Notes under the pieces: model-generated
Told to the model about the DNA's origin: nothing
What the model saw: the letters and a program-made list of their open reading frames with translations, nothing else
The model's database searches: none
Shown here: positions 34,049-41,055 of the stretch, piece after piece
Position numbering within the stretch: the stretch's first letter is position 1
Layout of the letters: every line of letters starts with the position of its first letter
Origin: Sphingobacterium griseoflavum
GTDB lineage: Bacteria > Bacteroidota > Bacteroidia > Sphingobacteriales > Sphingobacteriaceae
Length of the DNA stretch: 64,000 nt
NCBI RefSeq assembly: GCF_014653155.1
Contig: NZ_BNAF01000001.1
Span: forward strand, 434,001 to 498,000
Direction: 5' to 3'
Program-made: the position numbers and the translations under genes

Positions 34049-34905
34049 TGATGAAAACAAGTTCAAAATTATTAATCATACTAGGAATAGCCCTGTTTTT
34101 GGTGCCTATTTCCATCATGTCGTTCACGGTGCTGCGAAATCGGGTGGACATCTTCGATTACCAACGGGATATGGACGAAGAATCTTCGTCGCTTGAGGTG
34201 GAAGATGTGTATCTGCGTTCCACAAAAGTTGATGCATTTGAGAAAATTCGTTTTGAAGGAAATGACCAAATGGGCCCGATAGAATTGATTGTCGTTAAAA
34301 GCGACCAACACGGCGTAAAATTGGACAAAAATATATCGGAAGCCCTAAAATTTGACGTGGATAAAAATGGCGTCCTAACGGTTAGCGATGGTGGCGGCCA
34401 GCACGTCTATTTCAGTAAGCTATATGTATTTTCACCGAGGATTACAGCTTTGGACCTACAGGATGTGGACTTGCAGATCAAGATTCAAGCGGACAGCTTG
34501 GCAGTAAAAGGTTATAGACTTCGCGGGTTCTCGATACAGCCCGGTTCTAAGGTCGATCACCTAGCGCTAACTGCCAAAGATTCTTACCTAGGTATTGATG
34601 AACATAATCGTGAAGGTAGAGGTGAGTACGAGGTGGGTAGTCTTGTTTTGGATGTCGATAATTCGAACGTCAGTTTGGACAGACAGGGTTGGAGACGCTT
34701 GACGATAAAGGCGAAAGATGCGAAAGTTAGGGTGCGCAATAGTGATAAAGGCCGAGCACTCGATGACTTAATTTTGGCTACGCAAGGAACAAACGACATT
34801 AAATTGGATAGTTTGCAGGCCAAGCGGTTTTCAGGAAGCTTGTCGGATCAAACGGTAACCGACTTGCCGGTCGAGAAGTTGCGAAGTTTAATCATGACCC
34901 GATAA
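34048..34905 (+). CDS. Membrane-anchored beta-solenoid-like protein (DUF2807-like)
   Basis: A 285-residue protein with one N-terminal transmembrane helix (LLIILGIALFLVPISIMSF). A large extracytoplasmic part is built from short beta strands that resemble DUF2807 adhesin-like sheets: FEKIRFEGNDQMGPIELIVV, SGGQ-type turns, LTAKDSYLGIDEHN, VLDVDNSNVSLDRQGW, IKAKDAKVRVRNSD. No catalytic residues were seen. Such proteins are often found next to GntR/ABC operons and are suggested to report on or bind envelope components. The function is unknown. Confidence 0.7.
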   Translation: MMKTSSKLLIILGIALFLVPISIMSFTVLRNRVDIFDYQRDMDEESSSLEVEDVYLRSTKVDAFEKIRFEGNDQMGPIELIVVKSDQHGVKLDKNISEALKFDVDKNGVLTVSDGGGQHVYFSKLYVFSPRITALDLQDVDLQIKIQADSLAVKGYRLRGFSIQPGSKVDHLALTAKDSYLGIDEHNREGRGEYEVGSLVLDVDNSNVSLDRQGWRRLTIKAKDAKVRVRNSDKGRALDDLILATQGTNDIKLDSLQAKRFSGSLSDQTVTDLPVEKLRSLIMTR

Positions 34906-34930
34906 ATAGCGCTTGTAGTTTTAGATAAAG

Positions 34931-34976
34931 GACCTCCATGAAAGCTGTACATAAAACAAAGCATATCATGGAGGTC
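34931..34976. terminator. Bidirectional hairpin between convergent genes
   Basis: GACCTCCATGA (34931-34941) and TCATGGAGGTC (34966-34976) are an exact 11-bp pair with a loop of 24 bases. The hairpin lies between the end of the ABC operon and the minus-strand MscS gene. Confidence 0.65.
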
Positions 34977-34989
34977 TGCTAATTTTGGG

Positions 34990-36081
34990 TTATGAGGCCA
35001 TTTCTTGCTTCGCGTCGTCGTTTGCCAACGTTACACGTGTACGTGACAGGCTATCTGGATAATTCGTACTGATATATTTTATCATTTCTTCGCGAACATG
35101 GCAACGCAATTCAAAAGCTTGACCCGAGTTGTGGCAGCTCATCAAGCAGCGAATTTCCATCGTATGCTCTTTTAAATCCGTAACATGGAGGACGTCTACC
35201 TGTCCATCCCATAGGCTGTTGTTCTTCAGGAGTTCGGTGAGCTTGGCGCGTAGCTTGTCGATCGGAACAGTGAAATCGGTATAAATAAAAACGGTACCCA
35301 ATATTTCTGCCGTAGTACGCGTCCAGTTTTGGAAAGGCTTTTCGATAAAATAGTTGATCGGCAATACCAACCTTCTCTTGTCCCAGATGGCCACAACCAC
35401 ATAGGTGAGGTTGATTTCTTCAACGCGGCCCCATTCGCCCTCTACAACCAAAACATCATCCACCCGTATGGGTTGGGTAAAGGCTATTTGAAATCCTGCT
35501 AAGAGGTTGCCAAGCGATTTTTGTGCGGCAAATCCGATAATAATACCACCGATACCGACGCCGGTAAGAAGCCCTGCGCCAATCTTTCGCATATTTTCAA
35601 AACTTAATAAAATGATGGATAGCGCAACGATGACGATTATGCTCACCATGAGTTTCCTGATGAAGACGATTTGCGTACGTATTTTCCGCTCCCGAAGGTT
35701 GTTTTCTTTGGTGATATCAAAGCGGTGGTAGAGGTAATCCTCAAATACCCGCATCAGCCGAATGATCAAGATTGCAAAGCAGCCCACAAAGAGTATTTCT
35801 GTGATCTTGCCAACGACGGCAAGCGCCGCAGGGTTAAATCGTGTGACCGGCAACAAAGCGTTAAACACCAATAAAGGTACAAAAAGACTGAAAATTTTGC
35901 TGAAATGCCGAATAATCGATCGGATAACTGAATAGTTGCTGCTGTGAAGGGACGGCTTTTTGACCAGCGGAACCAAAAAAGCCTTCAATAAGATGCCCAG
36001 CAATATAGCGAATGCAATGACGGCCATATTCCAGGTCCAAGCTGGCATCTTCGTTGCCAAATCGGATAGATACTGTGTCAT
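34990..36081 (-). CDS. MscS-family mechanosensitive channel
   Basis: A 363-residue protein. About five hydrophobic helices cover residues 15-205 (AVIAFAILLGILLKAFLVPL, IFSLFVPLLVFNALLPV, EILFVGCFAILIIRLM, VSIIVIVALSIILLSF). The glycine-rich pore helix is GAGLLTGVGIGGIIIGFAAQKSLGNLLAGFQI, typical of MscS TM3, followed by the beta domain (PIRVDDVLVVEGEWGRVEEI, RRLVLPINYFIEKPFQNW). It should release solutes under osmotic downshock. It is monocistronic with a promoter region of about 220 bp shared divergently with the DEAD-box helicase. Confidence 0.92.
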   Translation of the reverse strand: MTQYLSDLATKMPAWTWNMAVIAFAILLGILLKAFLVPLVKKPSLHSSNYSVIRSIIRHFSKIFSLFVPLLVFNALLPVTRFNPAALAVVGKITEILFVGCFAILIIRLMRVFEDYLYHRFDITKENNLRERKIRTQIVFIRKLMVSIIVIVALSIILLSFENMRKIGAGLLTGVGIGGIIIGFAAQKSLGNLLAGFQIAFTQPIRVDDVLVVEGEWGRVEEINLTYVVVAIWDKRRLVLPINYFIEKPFQNWTRTTAEILGTVFIYTDFTVPIDKLRAKLTELLKNNSLWDGQVDVLHVTDLKEHTMEIRCLMSCHNSGQAFELRCHVREEMIKYISTNYPDSLSRTRVTLANDDAKQEMAS

Positions 36082-36299
36082 TCTAATTGTTTAAGTTGTT
36101 TCCTAAAAATAACAATGTGTTGACCATAGCGTTTTTTTTATTTCAAATTGATCCCCCTTGATGCAGAGGGGCGCCCTTTTTGGCGGCATCTCTGCCTTGC
36201 CTTTACGAATAAATTACCGAAATGCTCAAACTATTAATGGGTTGACTGTTGCTAATCCTAATTTATTACGCTATTTTTAAAAAAAAACAATAATTAAAT

Positions 36300-37544
36300 T
36301 TGGAATTTACTGAATTTGGCTTTTCCTCTTCATTAGAGGAAGGCCTGGATAGCATGGGATTTGTGGATGCTACTCCCATACAAGCACAAGCAATTCCCGT
36401 CATATTGAAACAGCACGATCTTATCGCGTGTGCACAAACAGGAACGGGAAAAACAGCCTCCTATCTCTTGCCGGTACTGAATAGACTTGCGGAGAATCCC
36501 CAAGAGCGCGTGAATACGTTGATCCTCGTTCCTACGCGCGAACTCGCACTGCAGATTGATCAACAGGTCATGGGGTTTGGATACTTTACGGGAGCTACCT
36601 CCATTTGCGTATACGGAGGGGGCGACGGTATCGGATACGAACAGCAGAAGCGTGCGATTCGCGAAGGTGTAAACATTATTGTGGCCACGCCAGGGCGTTT
36701 GCTAGCCCATATGTCATCGGGAAAGTTCGATTTTAGCCATTTAGAGCACCTTATTCTTGACGAAGCCGATCGCATGTTGGATATGGGATTCCATGATGAC
36801 ATTATGCGCATCATTAGCTATTTGCCAAAGAAACGGCAAAGCTTACTTTTTTCGGCTACGATGCCGCCCAAGATACGGACGCTTGCGAAAAAAATTCTTC
36901 ACGAACCTGCAGAGATTAACGTGGCTATATCGAAGCCTAGCGAAGGTATTGACCAACAGGCCTATTTGGTATTCGATGATAACAAGATAGCGTTGATTAA
37001 GGCTCTTTTGGAAAATCCCAGTTACGAAAGCATTATTATTTTTGCCTCCAAGAAGGATATCGTGAAACGTCTGACGCGTGAGCTTATCAAGATGGGGCTT
37101 TCGGCAGAAGGCTTTCACTCGGATTTGGAACAGGGACAGCGCGAGGAAATTATGCACCGCTTCAAAGCTAGACGACTGCGTATATTGGTGGGCACGGATG
37201 TGATCTCGCGCGGAATAGATATCGTGGGCATCAGTTTGGTCGTCAACTTTGATGTGCCACCTGATCCGGAAGATTATGTACACCGTATAGGGCGTACGGC
37301 AAGGGCTGCAACCACCGGTACCGCGATAACTTTTATTAACGATAAAGATCAAGGACGTTTTGCGCGTATCGAAAAACTGATTGAGAAAGAAGTGCCTAAA
37401 AAAGATTTGCCGGAAGGTTTTCCAGCGGGTCCGGCGTATGAGCCAAAGGCTAAGAAACGACCTAACGGAAACAATAATAATAAGAAAAAGAAATTTCGGA
37501 AGTTTAACAAACCGAAACCCGAAAATAAGTCTAAAATGGAGTAG
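36300..37544 (+). CDS. DEAD-box ATP-dependent RNA helicase (TTG start)
   Basis: A 414-residue protein with all core motifs: Q-motif region FGFSSSLEEGLDSMGFVDAT, motif I AQTGTGKT, Ia PTRELA, DEAD in LDEADRMLDMGF, SAT in LFSATMPPK, IV-V IIIFASKKD, and VI HRIGRTAR. The C-terminal tail (from about 380) is short, basic and Asn/Lys-rich, as in RhlE-like Bacteroidota helicases. The start must be TTG 36300: an in-frame TAA lies 9 bp upstream at 36291-36293, and no ATG precedes the Q motif. Translation efficiency may be deliberately low. It probably helps RNA remodelling at low temperature or in ribosome assembly (family knowledge). Confidence 0.93.
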   Translation: MEFTEFGFSSSLEEGLDSMGFVDATPIQAQAIPVILKQHDLIACAQTGTGKTASYLLPVLNRLAENPQERVNTLILVPTRELALQIDQQVMGFGYFTGATSICVYGGGDGIGYEQQKRAIREGVNIIVATPGRLLAHMSSGKFDFSHLEHLILDEADRMLDMGFHDDIMRIISYLPKKRQSLLFSATMPPKIRTLAKKILHEPAEINVAISKPSEGIDQQAYLVFDDNKIALIKALLENPSYESIIIFASKKDIVKRLTRELIKMGLSAEGFHSDLEQGQREEIMHRFKARRLRILVGTDVISRGIDIVGISLVVNFDVPPDPEDYVHRIGRTARAATTGTAITFINDKDQGRFARIEKLIEKEVPKKDLPEGFPAGPAYEPKAKKRPNGNNNNKKKKFRKFNKPKPENKSKME

Positions 37545-37589
37545 GTCACGGAGCTATGCGGTAGAAGAGCGGGTAATAGAGGAGTGACG

Positions 37590-37862
37590 TTACGAATTGC
37601 GTTGCAGCTTTAGTTGTTCGTTTTGTTGGAGCAAAGCAGCGCAAAGCGTTTCCAACTCTTTTACCTGCTCGCCATCTAGGTCAACAAATTGCAGCGAATC
37701 CAGTCCGGATCCAATGTAATTGTCTATCACCAGATCAAGATCAAATTGGTTTTCCTGTAGTAAACTTAGGGTACGTTGGGTTTTTCTGGCCCATGAATGG
37801 TGGCCATTGCTTTGAAATAGCTGCTCTAGGCGCAACAGGATGCTTGTGATTTCGTTATGCAT
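37590..37862 (-). CDS. Small hypothetical helical protein
   Basis: The frame opens at 38006, but the upstream 48 codons read as unlikely protein, so ATG 37862 (MHNEITSILLRLEQLFQ) is preferred. The product is 90 residues, mostly helical and charged: RTLSLLQENQFDLDLVIDNY in the middle, and a C-terminal coiled-coil-like end (VKELETLCAALLQQNEQLKL). No motif was recognised. It lies convergent with the helicase and upstream of nothing obvious. It is probably an uncharacterised lineage protein. Confidence 0.55.
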   Translation of the reverse strand: MHNEITSILLRLEQLFQSNGHHSWARKTQRTLSLLQENQFDLDLVIDNYIGSGLDSLQFVDLDGEQVKELETLCAALLQQNEQLKLQRNS

Positions 37863-38097
37863 GGCGGAGGTTTTTAACGTGTAATTTCCAGAATGCACCC
37901 ACCACTGTTGTTGTCGATGCCTGTCGCTGATTTGATATGGAAACGATAAGTAATGTTCAGTTAGTTTTGATAGATCGAATATGCCTATTAATTGCAAAAA
38001 AAACAAATTTTTTCTTTCTTTTATGCAATGTTATATTTTGAACTGAAACAATCCTTGCTATGCATGCTGCAAGCAACTATTGTTTCAGTTCAAGGTG

Positions 38098-39162
38098 TTA
38101 TGTATGAGGTGGCGGATCGGGTTTTTGTGTGTTGTTTTTTGTATCATCGCTACTGTAATTATTATAGGCACGTCGCAGGCGCGAAGCTAAGCGGTTGCGT
38201 AGCAACCTAGGAGACAGCACCTGTACAGCTTCACCAAAGCCCAATATCTCCCGCTCCAGCTCGAAGTTAAGCACTACATCCAATCGGATGATGATTTTGC
38301 CGTCCTCTCTGCGATTGACCACCACTTGCGATGCATGCAAGGGTTTGGTCTCCACGTAGGGGGCGGTTCGGGCATCCACTTCCAACATGACCCGCTGCCC
38401 CCGGTCACGCTCGGATTTTGTGACACCGATCGTGTCGGCATAATAACTTTCGAAACTAACACCTTCATAGGGAACGAAGCCTGTTTTGGCCATTTCCTGT
38501 ATGTCTAAAATACGATCCAAGGCCAAGGTGACCAGAATACGCCCCTTTTTGGGCTTCGTAATGACAAACCAACGATTGCGGTATTCCTTTAGCAAATAGG
38601 GGTAGTATACGGATTCAGTAGCCTGCTTGGATTTGAAGGACTTGTACGATATCAAGAGCGGTATGCGCTCGCGAATGGCTTGATATATGGGCGTGATCCA
38701 GTTCAGTCCTTTCAGTAAGCTGTTGCTTTCCAGTTGTATGCTCGTAGCAGCCTCGTTCGCTTGTTTGGCCATATTATGCTCTAAGCGCACGATCATATCG
38801 CTCATTTCCTCAAAATGAGCAAATCCATTGAGGTGCTTGAGAATATCAACAGCCTCTTTCATTTTCTCCATATCATTGTGCGTGAGCGGCGAGTTGCTGA
38901 TGGAATAGGCGGGGTCTTCGTAGGTGTAGTATTTCCTCTTTAACACAATGATAGGCGCATTATAACCGAGCTTATTGCTGCGCATAACCTGTATATCGCT
39001 CTGTATGGTACGTTTACTGACCCCATTGTGGATGCCTTCAAACTCATATAGCGCATCGGAAACACGATCGATAAGGTCTTCCAGCGTCCATTTTCTGTGC
39101 GTTTGGCGTAGGCAATTGTCTATGGTCTTGTAACGTATGAGTGCAGCTTTGTTTGTAGACAT
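38098..39162 (-). CDS. WYL-domain transcriptional regulator
   Basis: A 354-residue protein. Residues about 1-75 form a winged helix-turn-helix (ALIRYKTIDNCLRQTHRKWT, GVSKRTIQSDIQVMRS, and a beta wing). Residues about 165-265 are the WYL domain (IYQAIRERIPLLISYKSF, YYPYLLKEYRNRWFVITKPK), in which the usual W-Y-L is W-F-V. The remaining 90 residues form a WCX-type C-terminal extension (VMLEVDARTAPYVETKPLHA, FELEREILGFGEAVQVLSP). WYL domains bind nucleic-acid or nucleotide ligands in known cases (for example ssDNA for DriD). It diverges from the tRNA-like array and slipin-rtcB operon with about 395 bp between the start codon and the array. It is therefore a candidate sensor of RNA damage that controls them (inference). 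Confidence 0.9.
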   Translation of the reverse strand: MSTNKAALIRYKTIDNCLRQTHRKWTLEDLIDRVSDALYEFEGIHNGVSKRTIQSDIQVMRSNKLGYNAPIIVLKRKYYTYEDPAYSISNSPLTHNDMEKMKEAVDILKHLNGFAHFEEMSDMIVRLEHNMAKQANEAATSIQLESNSLLKGLNWITPIYQAIRERIPLLISYKSFKSKQATESVYYPYLLKEYRNRWFVITKPKKGRILVTLALDRILDIQEMAKTGFVPYEGVSFESYYADTIGVTKSERDRGQRVMLEVDARTAPYVETKPLHASQVVVNRREDGKIIIRLDVVLNFELEREILGFGEAVQVLSPRLLRNRLASRLRRAYNNYSSDDTKNNTQKPDPPPHT

Positions 39163-39557
39163 AGCTAATGATGACGATCTATTGTGTAGCTAAAGCTATA
39201 AAGAATATCTGAATTACGCAATATAGCTGCGTAGTAGGCTCGCTCGTATTATAGCTTGTACATTTTATTTCATTTTATTTGTTTGTATTACAGTTGTTTC
39301 CTTGGTTTTTATGCTGTTGTCGATTCGTTTTTTTTATTGCGCAGTCCTGCTGCGCATAGCTGTTTGCAACTTTGTCATGTCAGCAATGGCAACGTTCTTT
39401 GATAAAACAAGCAATCGCTTAAAGATATAGCTCATCAGAGCTTAAAGAAGCCTTAATTACCGACTTGCACCCTGCATCATCTGCTTCTGCATGGCAGGAT
39501 AGTGTCGATCCCACTGGGACACGATATACTGGGGGTAACGACGTATTTGGGCACCAC
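39163..39557. other. Intergenic region between the WYL gene and the tRNA-like array
   Basis: It contains no gene. The first 130 bp is A/T-rich with a T-rich run near 39260-39330 and probably carries the divergent promoters. A hairpin CCTGC...GCAGG (39471-39498) and a second with TCCC-ACT-GGGA inside GTG...CAC (39502-39520) lie upstream of the array. A short GCTTAAAGA direct repeat occurs at about 39417 and 39440. No sigma-54 type promoter was convincing. Confidence 0.45.
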
Positions 39558-39620
39558 GGCTGAGGTTAGGGGTTCGAGTCCCCTCTTCGAAAGAAGTAGC
39601 TCAAAGGTTAGAGTACAGCC
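39558..39620 (+). ncRNA. Permuted tRNA-like unit 1, opened at the anticodon loop
   Basis: In order: anticodon 3' strand GGCTG (39558-39562), variable AGGTT, T-arm AGGGG-TTCGAGT-CCCCT (39568-39584), capped acceptor CTTC-GAAA-GAAG (39585-39596), TA, D-arm GCTC-AAAGGTTA-GAGT (39599-39614), A, and anticodon 5' strand CAGCC (39616-39620). GGCTG and CAGCC pair perfectly. The acceptor stem is shortened to four pairs. The anticodon loop is not closed; its 3' side would be the bases before 39558 and its 5' side CCA at 39621-39623. Confidence 0.85.
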
Positions 39621-39623
39621 CCA

Positions 39624-39691
39624 TTTGCGGGTCGAAGGTTCGATTCCTTCTTCCGACTTGTCGGAATAGCTCAGAAGGTTAGAGCAGCAAA
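39624..39691 (+). ncRNA. Permuted tRNA-like unit 2, opened at the anticodon loop
   Basis: In order: anticodon 3' strand TTTGC (39624-39628), variable GGGTC, T-arm GAAGG-TTCGATT-CCTTC (39634-39650), capped acceptor TTCCGAC-TT-GTCGGAA (39651-39666, a CUUG loop closed by C-G), TA, canonical D-arm GCTC-AGAAGGTTA-GAGC (39669-39685), A, and anticodon 5' strand GCAAA (39687-39691). TTTGC and GCAAA pair perfectly. Only three bases (CCA) separate it from unit 1. Confidence 0.87.
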
Positions 39692-39695
39692 CAAC

Positions 39696-39773
39696 AAAGT
39701 GTGGGTTCGAATCCCACTTCTACTTCGGTAGAATAGCGTAATGGTATCGCACAGATCTGTAGAATCTGGTTAC
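39696..39773 (+). ncRNA. Permuted tRNA-like unit 3, opened in the variable region, with intact anticodon arm
   Basis: T-arm GTGGG-TTCGAAT-CCCAC (39701-39717), capped acceptor TTCTAC-TTCG-GTAGAA (39718-39733), TA, D-arm GCG-TAATGGTAT-CGC (39736-39750), A, then a complete anticodon arm CAGAT-CTGTAGA-ATCTG (39752-39768) with anticodon GTA (positions 34-36), and GTTAC. No T-arm follows; the T-arm precedes it instead. The break is therefore between the variable loop and the T-stem, unlike units 1 and 2. Confidence 0.72.
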
Positions 39774-40062
39774 ATGTTAAACTTCATCAAAAAGTTAAAA
39801 CGAATGGGTAGGCGATATTCGATCTGGCAATTTAGCGGCTAGTATTTGGGTGCTTTCTTGCAATCGTTCAGCTGCTTCGCGATTGAAAACAAGCTGCTTG
39901 ATGCGGTTTCGAACATAGATGGACTCGTTTTACTGTGGTAGGACAGCGGTCAACAAGAAGTACAAACCAAGGCAGGCGTCTCCTTTTGAATCCCGTAGCC
40001 GACCGATGGATCGGACGATCGCTTACCTTTTTTAAAGATGAAACAATATAAAAATAGAAGAT
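39774..40062. other. Intergenic region between the array and slipin
   Basis: No gene was found. Hairpins include CGAAT...ATTCG (39801-39821) and CAATCG...CGATTG (39861-39885), and a CCGAT-GG-ATCGG palindrome near 40000. Isolated tRNA-like words (GGTTTCGAAC near 39905, TGAATCCCG near 39988) do not fold into arms and were not called. Confidence 0.45.
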
Positions 40063-40917
40063 ATGAAAAGAATACATATAGCCTTTAACCACGTAGGTTT
40101 TGTGGTTAAAAATCAAGTGGTACAACGGGTACTGACATCGGGGAAATACTGGCTGGGCTTTGGCGAGAAGCTGGAGCTTCATGATAAGGCACGGCCAGAG
40201 TTCGCACCTTTTGTGCGGCAGTATAAGTTGGACCCTGCAGAAAAAGGATTGTTATTTGTCGATGGGCAGTTTAAGCAGGTGCTGGAGGGTGGCGTGTACA
40301 CTTGGTGGAAGAATGCTACCGCCATTGCGGTTTCAAAGGTCGATACCCGTGTGTTGTCCATAGACATCAATGGGCAAGAGATCCTGACGAAGGATAAGGC
40401 ACAAATCCGCGTGAACTTTTCCGTGCGCTACAGGGTGCTTGATGTGGTACGTGCGCTGTTGGAGAATAAAGAACATGAAAAGCAGCTCTATATGTTGATG
40501 CAATTGTTGCTGCGTACGTACATAGGACACATGACACTAGACGAGATCATGGAAAAGAAAGATGACGTCAACCAATTTATTTCCTCGGAAGCGCATGTAC
40601 AAGCAGCGTCGCTGGGTTTAGAAATACAATTCTGTGGGATCAAGGATATCATCTTGCCAGGTGACGTGCGGGATATCATGAACCAAGTGTTGATTGCCGA
40701 GAAGCGTGCGCAGGCAAATATCATCACGCGGCGTGAAGAGACGGCATCGACGCGAAGCTTGCTGAATACTGCAAAGCTAATGGAAGAAAATGTTATGCTG
40801 TTTAAGCTGAAGGAAATGGAGTATGTTGAGAAGATCTCCGAAAAGATTAGTACGGTATCGCTGTCCGGAAATGGGCAGCTTATCGATCAGCTTAAGCAGT
40901 GGTTTGTCAAGAGCTAA
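40063..40917 (+). CDS. Slipin-type SPFH/band-7 protein
   Basis: A 284-residue protein. The N-terminal extension (MKRIHIAFNHVGFVVKNQVV) lacks a clear transmembrane helix, although slipins usually have one or a hairpin. The SPFH domain covers about 60-250: LEGGVYTWWKNATAIAVSKV, VDTRVLSIDINGQEILTKDK, VNFSVRYRVLDV, GIKDIILPGDVRDIMNQVLI, and the C-terminal helical region EKRAQANIITRREETASTRS. Slipins are known as common partners of RtcB in bacterial RNA-repair operons. It is followed by rtcB after 138 bp that contain a strong hairpin. Its role in repair is not established; it could scaffold the ligase or RNA. Confidence 0.85.
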   Translation: MKRIHIAFNHVGFVVKNQVVQRVLTSGKYWLGFGEKLELHDKARPEFAPFVRQYKLDPAEKGLLFVDGQFKQVLEGGVYTWWKNATAIAVSKVDTRVLSIDINGQEILTKDKAQIRVNFSVRYRVLDVVRALLENKEHEKQLYMLMQLLLRTYIGHMTLDEIMEKKDDVNQFISSEAHVQAASLGLEIQFCGIKDIILPGDVRDIMNQVLIAEKRAQANIITRREETASTRSLLNTAKLMEENVMLFKLKEMEYVEKISEKISTVSLSGNGQLIDQLKQWFVKS

Positions 40918-40970
40918 TTGTGACGCGAGCTTGGTAAACTAGGTCATAAAAAGATAAAGTCGAAAGAGGC

Positions 40971-41005
40971 GCAAGGGCAACAAAATAAAGAGGTGTTGTC
41001 CTTGC
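40971..41005 (+). promoter_or_regulatory. 12-bp hairpin between slipin and rtcB
   Basis: GCAAGGGCAACA (40971-40982) and TGTTGTCCTTGC (40994-41005) form 12 pairs with one G-T and an 11-base loop. No U-tract follows, so simple termination is unlikely. GCGCAA just upstream can also pair with TTGCGC at about 41034, giving an alternative fold. It may adjust rtcB expression or be a processing site. Confidence 0.55.
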
Positions 41006-41055
41006 TTAAAGAAGAAGTTAATTTTAAACGCTTTGCGCTATAAAAAAGAAGAAAA

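Larger units (their letters stand above)
39558..39773 (+). ncRNA. Array of three circularly permuted tRNA-like units
   Basis: Three T-arms (loops TTCGAGT, TTCGATT, TTCGAAT) and three D-arms are present, but ordered T-arm, acceptor hairpin, D-arm, unlike any normal tRNA. The 3' acceptor strand of each unit is joined to the 5' acceptor strand by a tetraloop: CTTC-GAAA-GAAG (39585-39596), TTCCGA-CTTG-TCGGAA (39651-39666) and TTCTAC-TTCG-GTAGAA (39718-39733). In the first two units the anticodon stem closes only if the strand before the T-arm pairs with the strand after the D-arm, and both times it does so over five perfect bases. U8, A9, A26, the GG of the D-loop and TTC of the T-loop are kept, so the elbow should fold. 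It lies on the strand of slipin and rtcB, 290 bp before slipin. The function is unknown. Confidence 0.85.

Noticed and set aside
39370..39420. Sigma-54 promoter as in RtcR-controlled rtcB operons
   Set aside because: TGGCA near 39387 lacks a correctly spaced GC at -12, and the regulator here is WYL-type and not an AAA+ activator.
39541..39790. Cluster of ordinary tRNA genes
   Set aside because: In the normal order, the acceptor strands and anticodon stems do not pair, the first element has no D-arm and the last has no T-arm. Only the permuted reading gives complete stems.
39897..40010. A fourth tRNA-like unit
   Set aside because: The words GGTTTCGAAC and TGAATCCCG look like T-loops, but the flanking bases do not form stems of five pairs, and no D-arm is well placed.
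40038..40062. Earlier ATG as the slipin start
   Set aside because: It lies in another frame from the slipin coding sequence.
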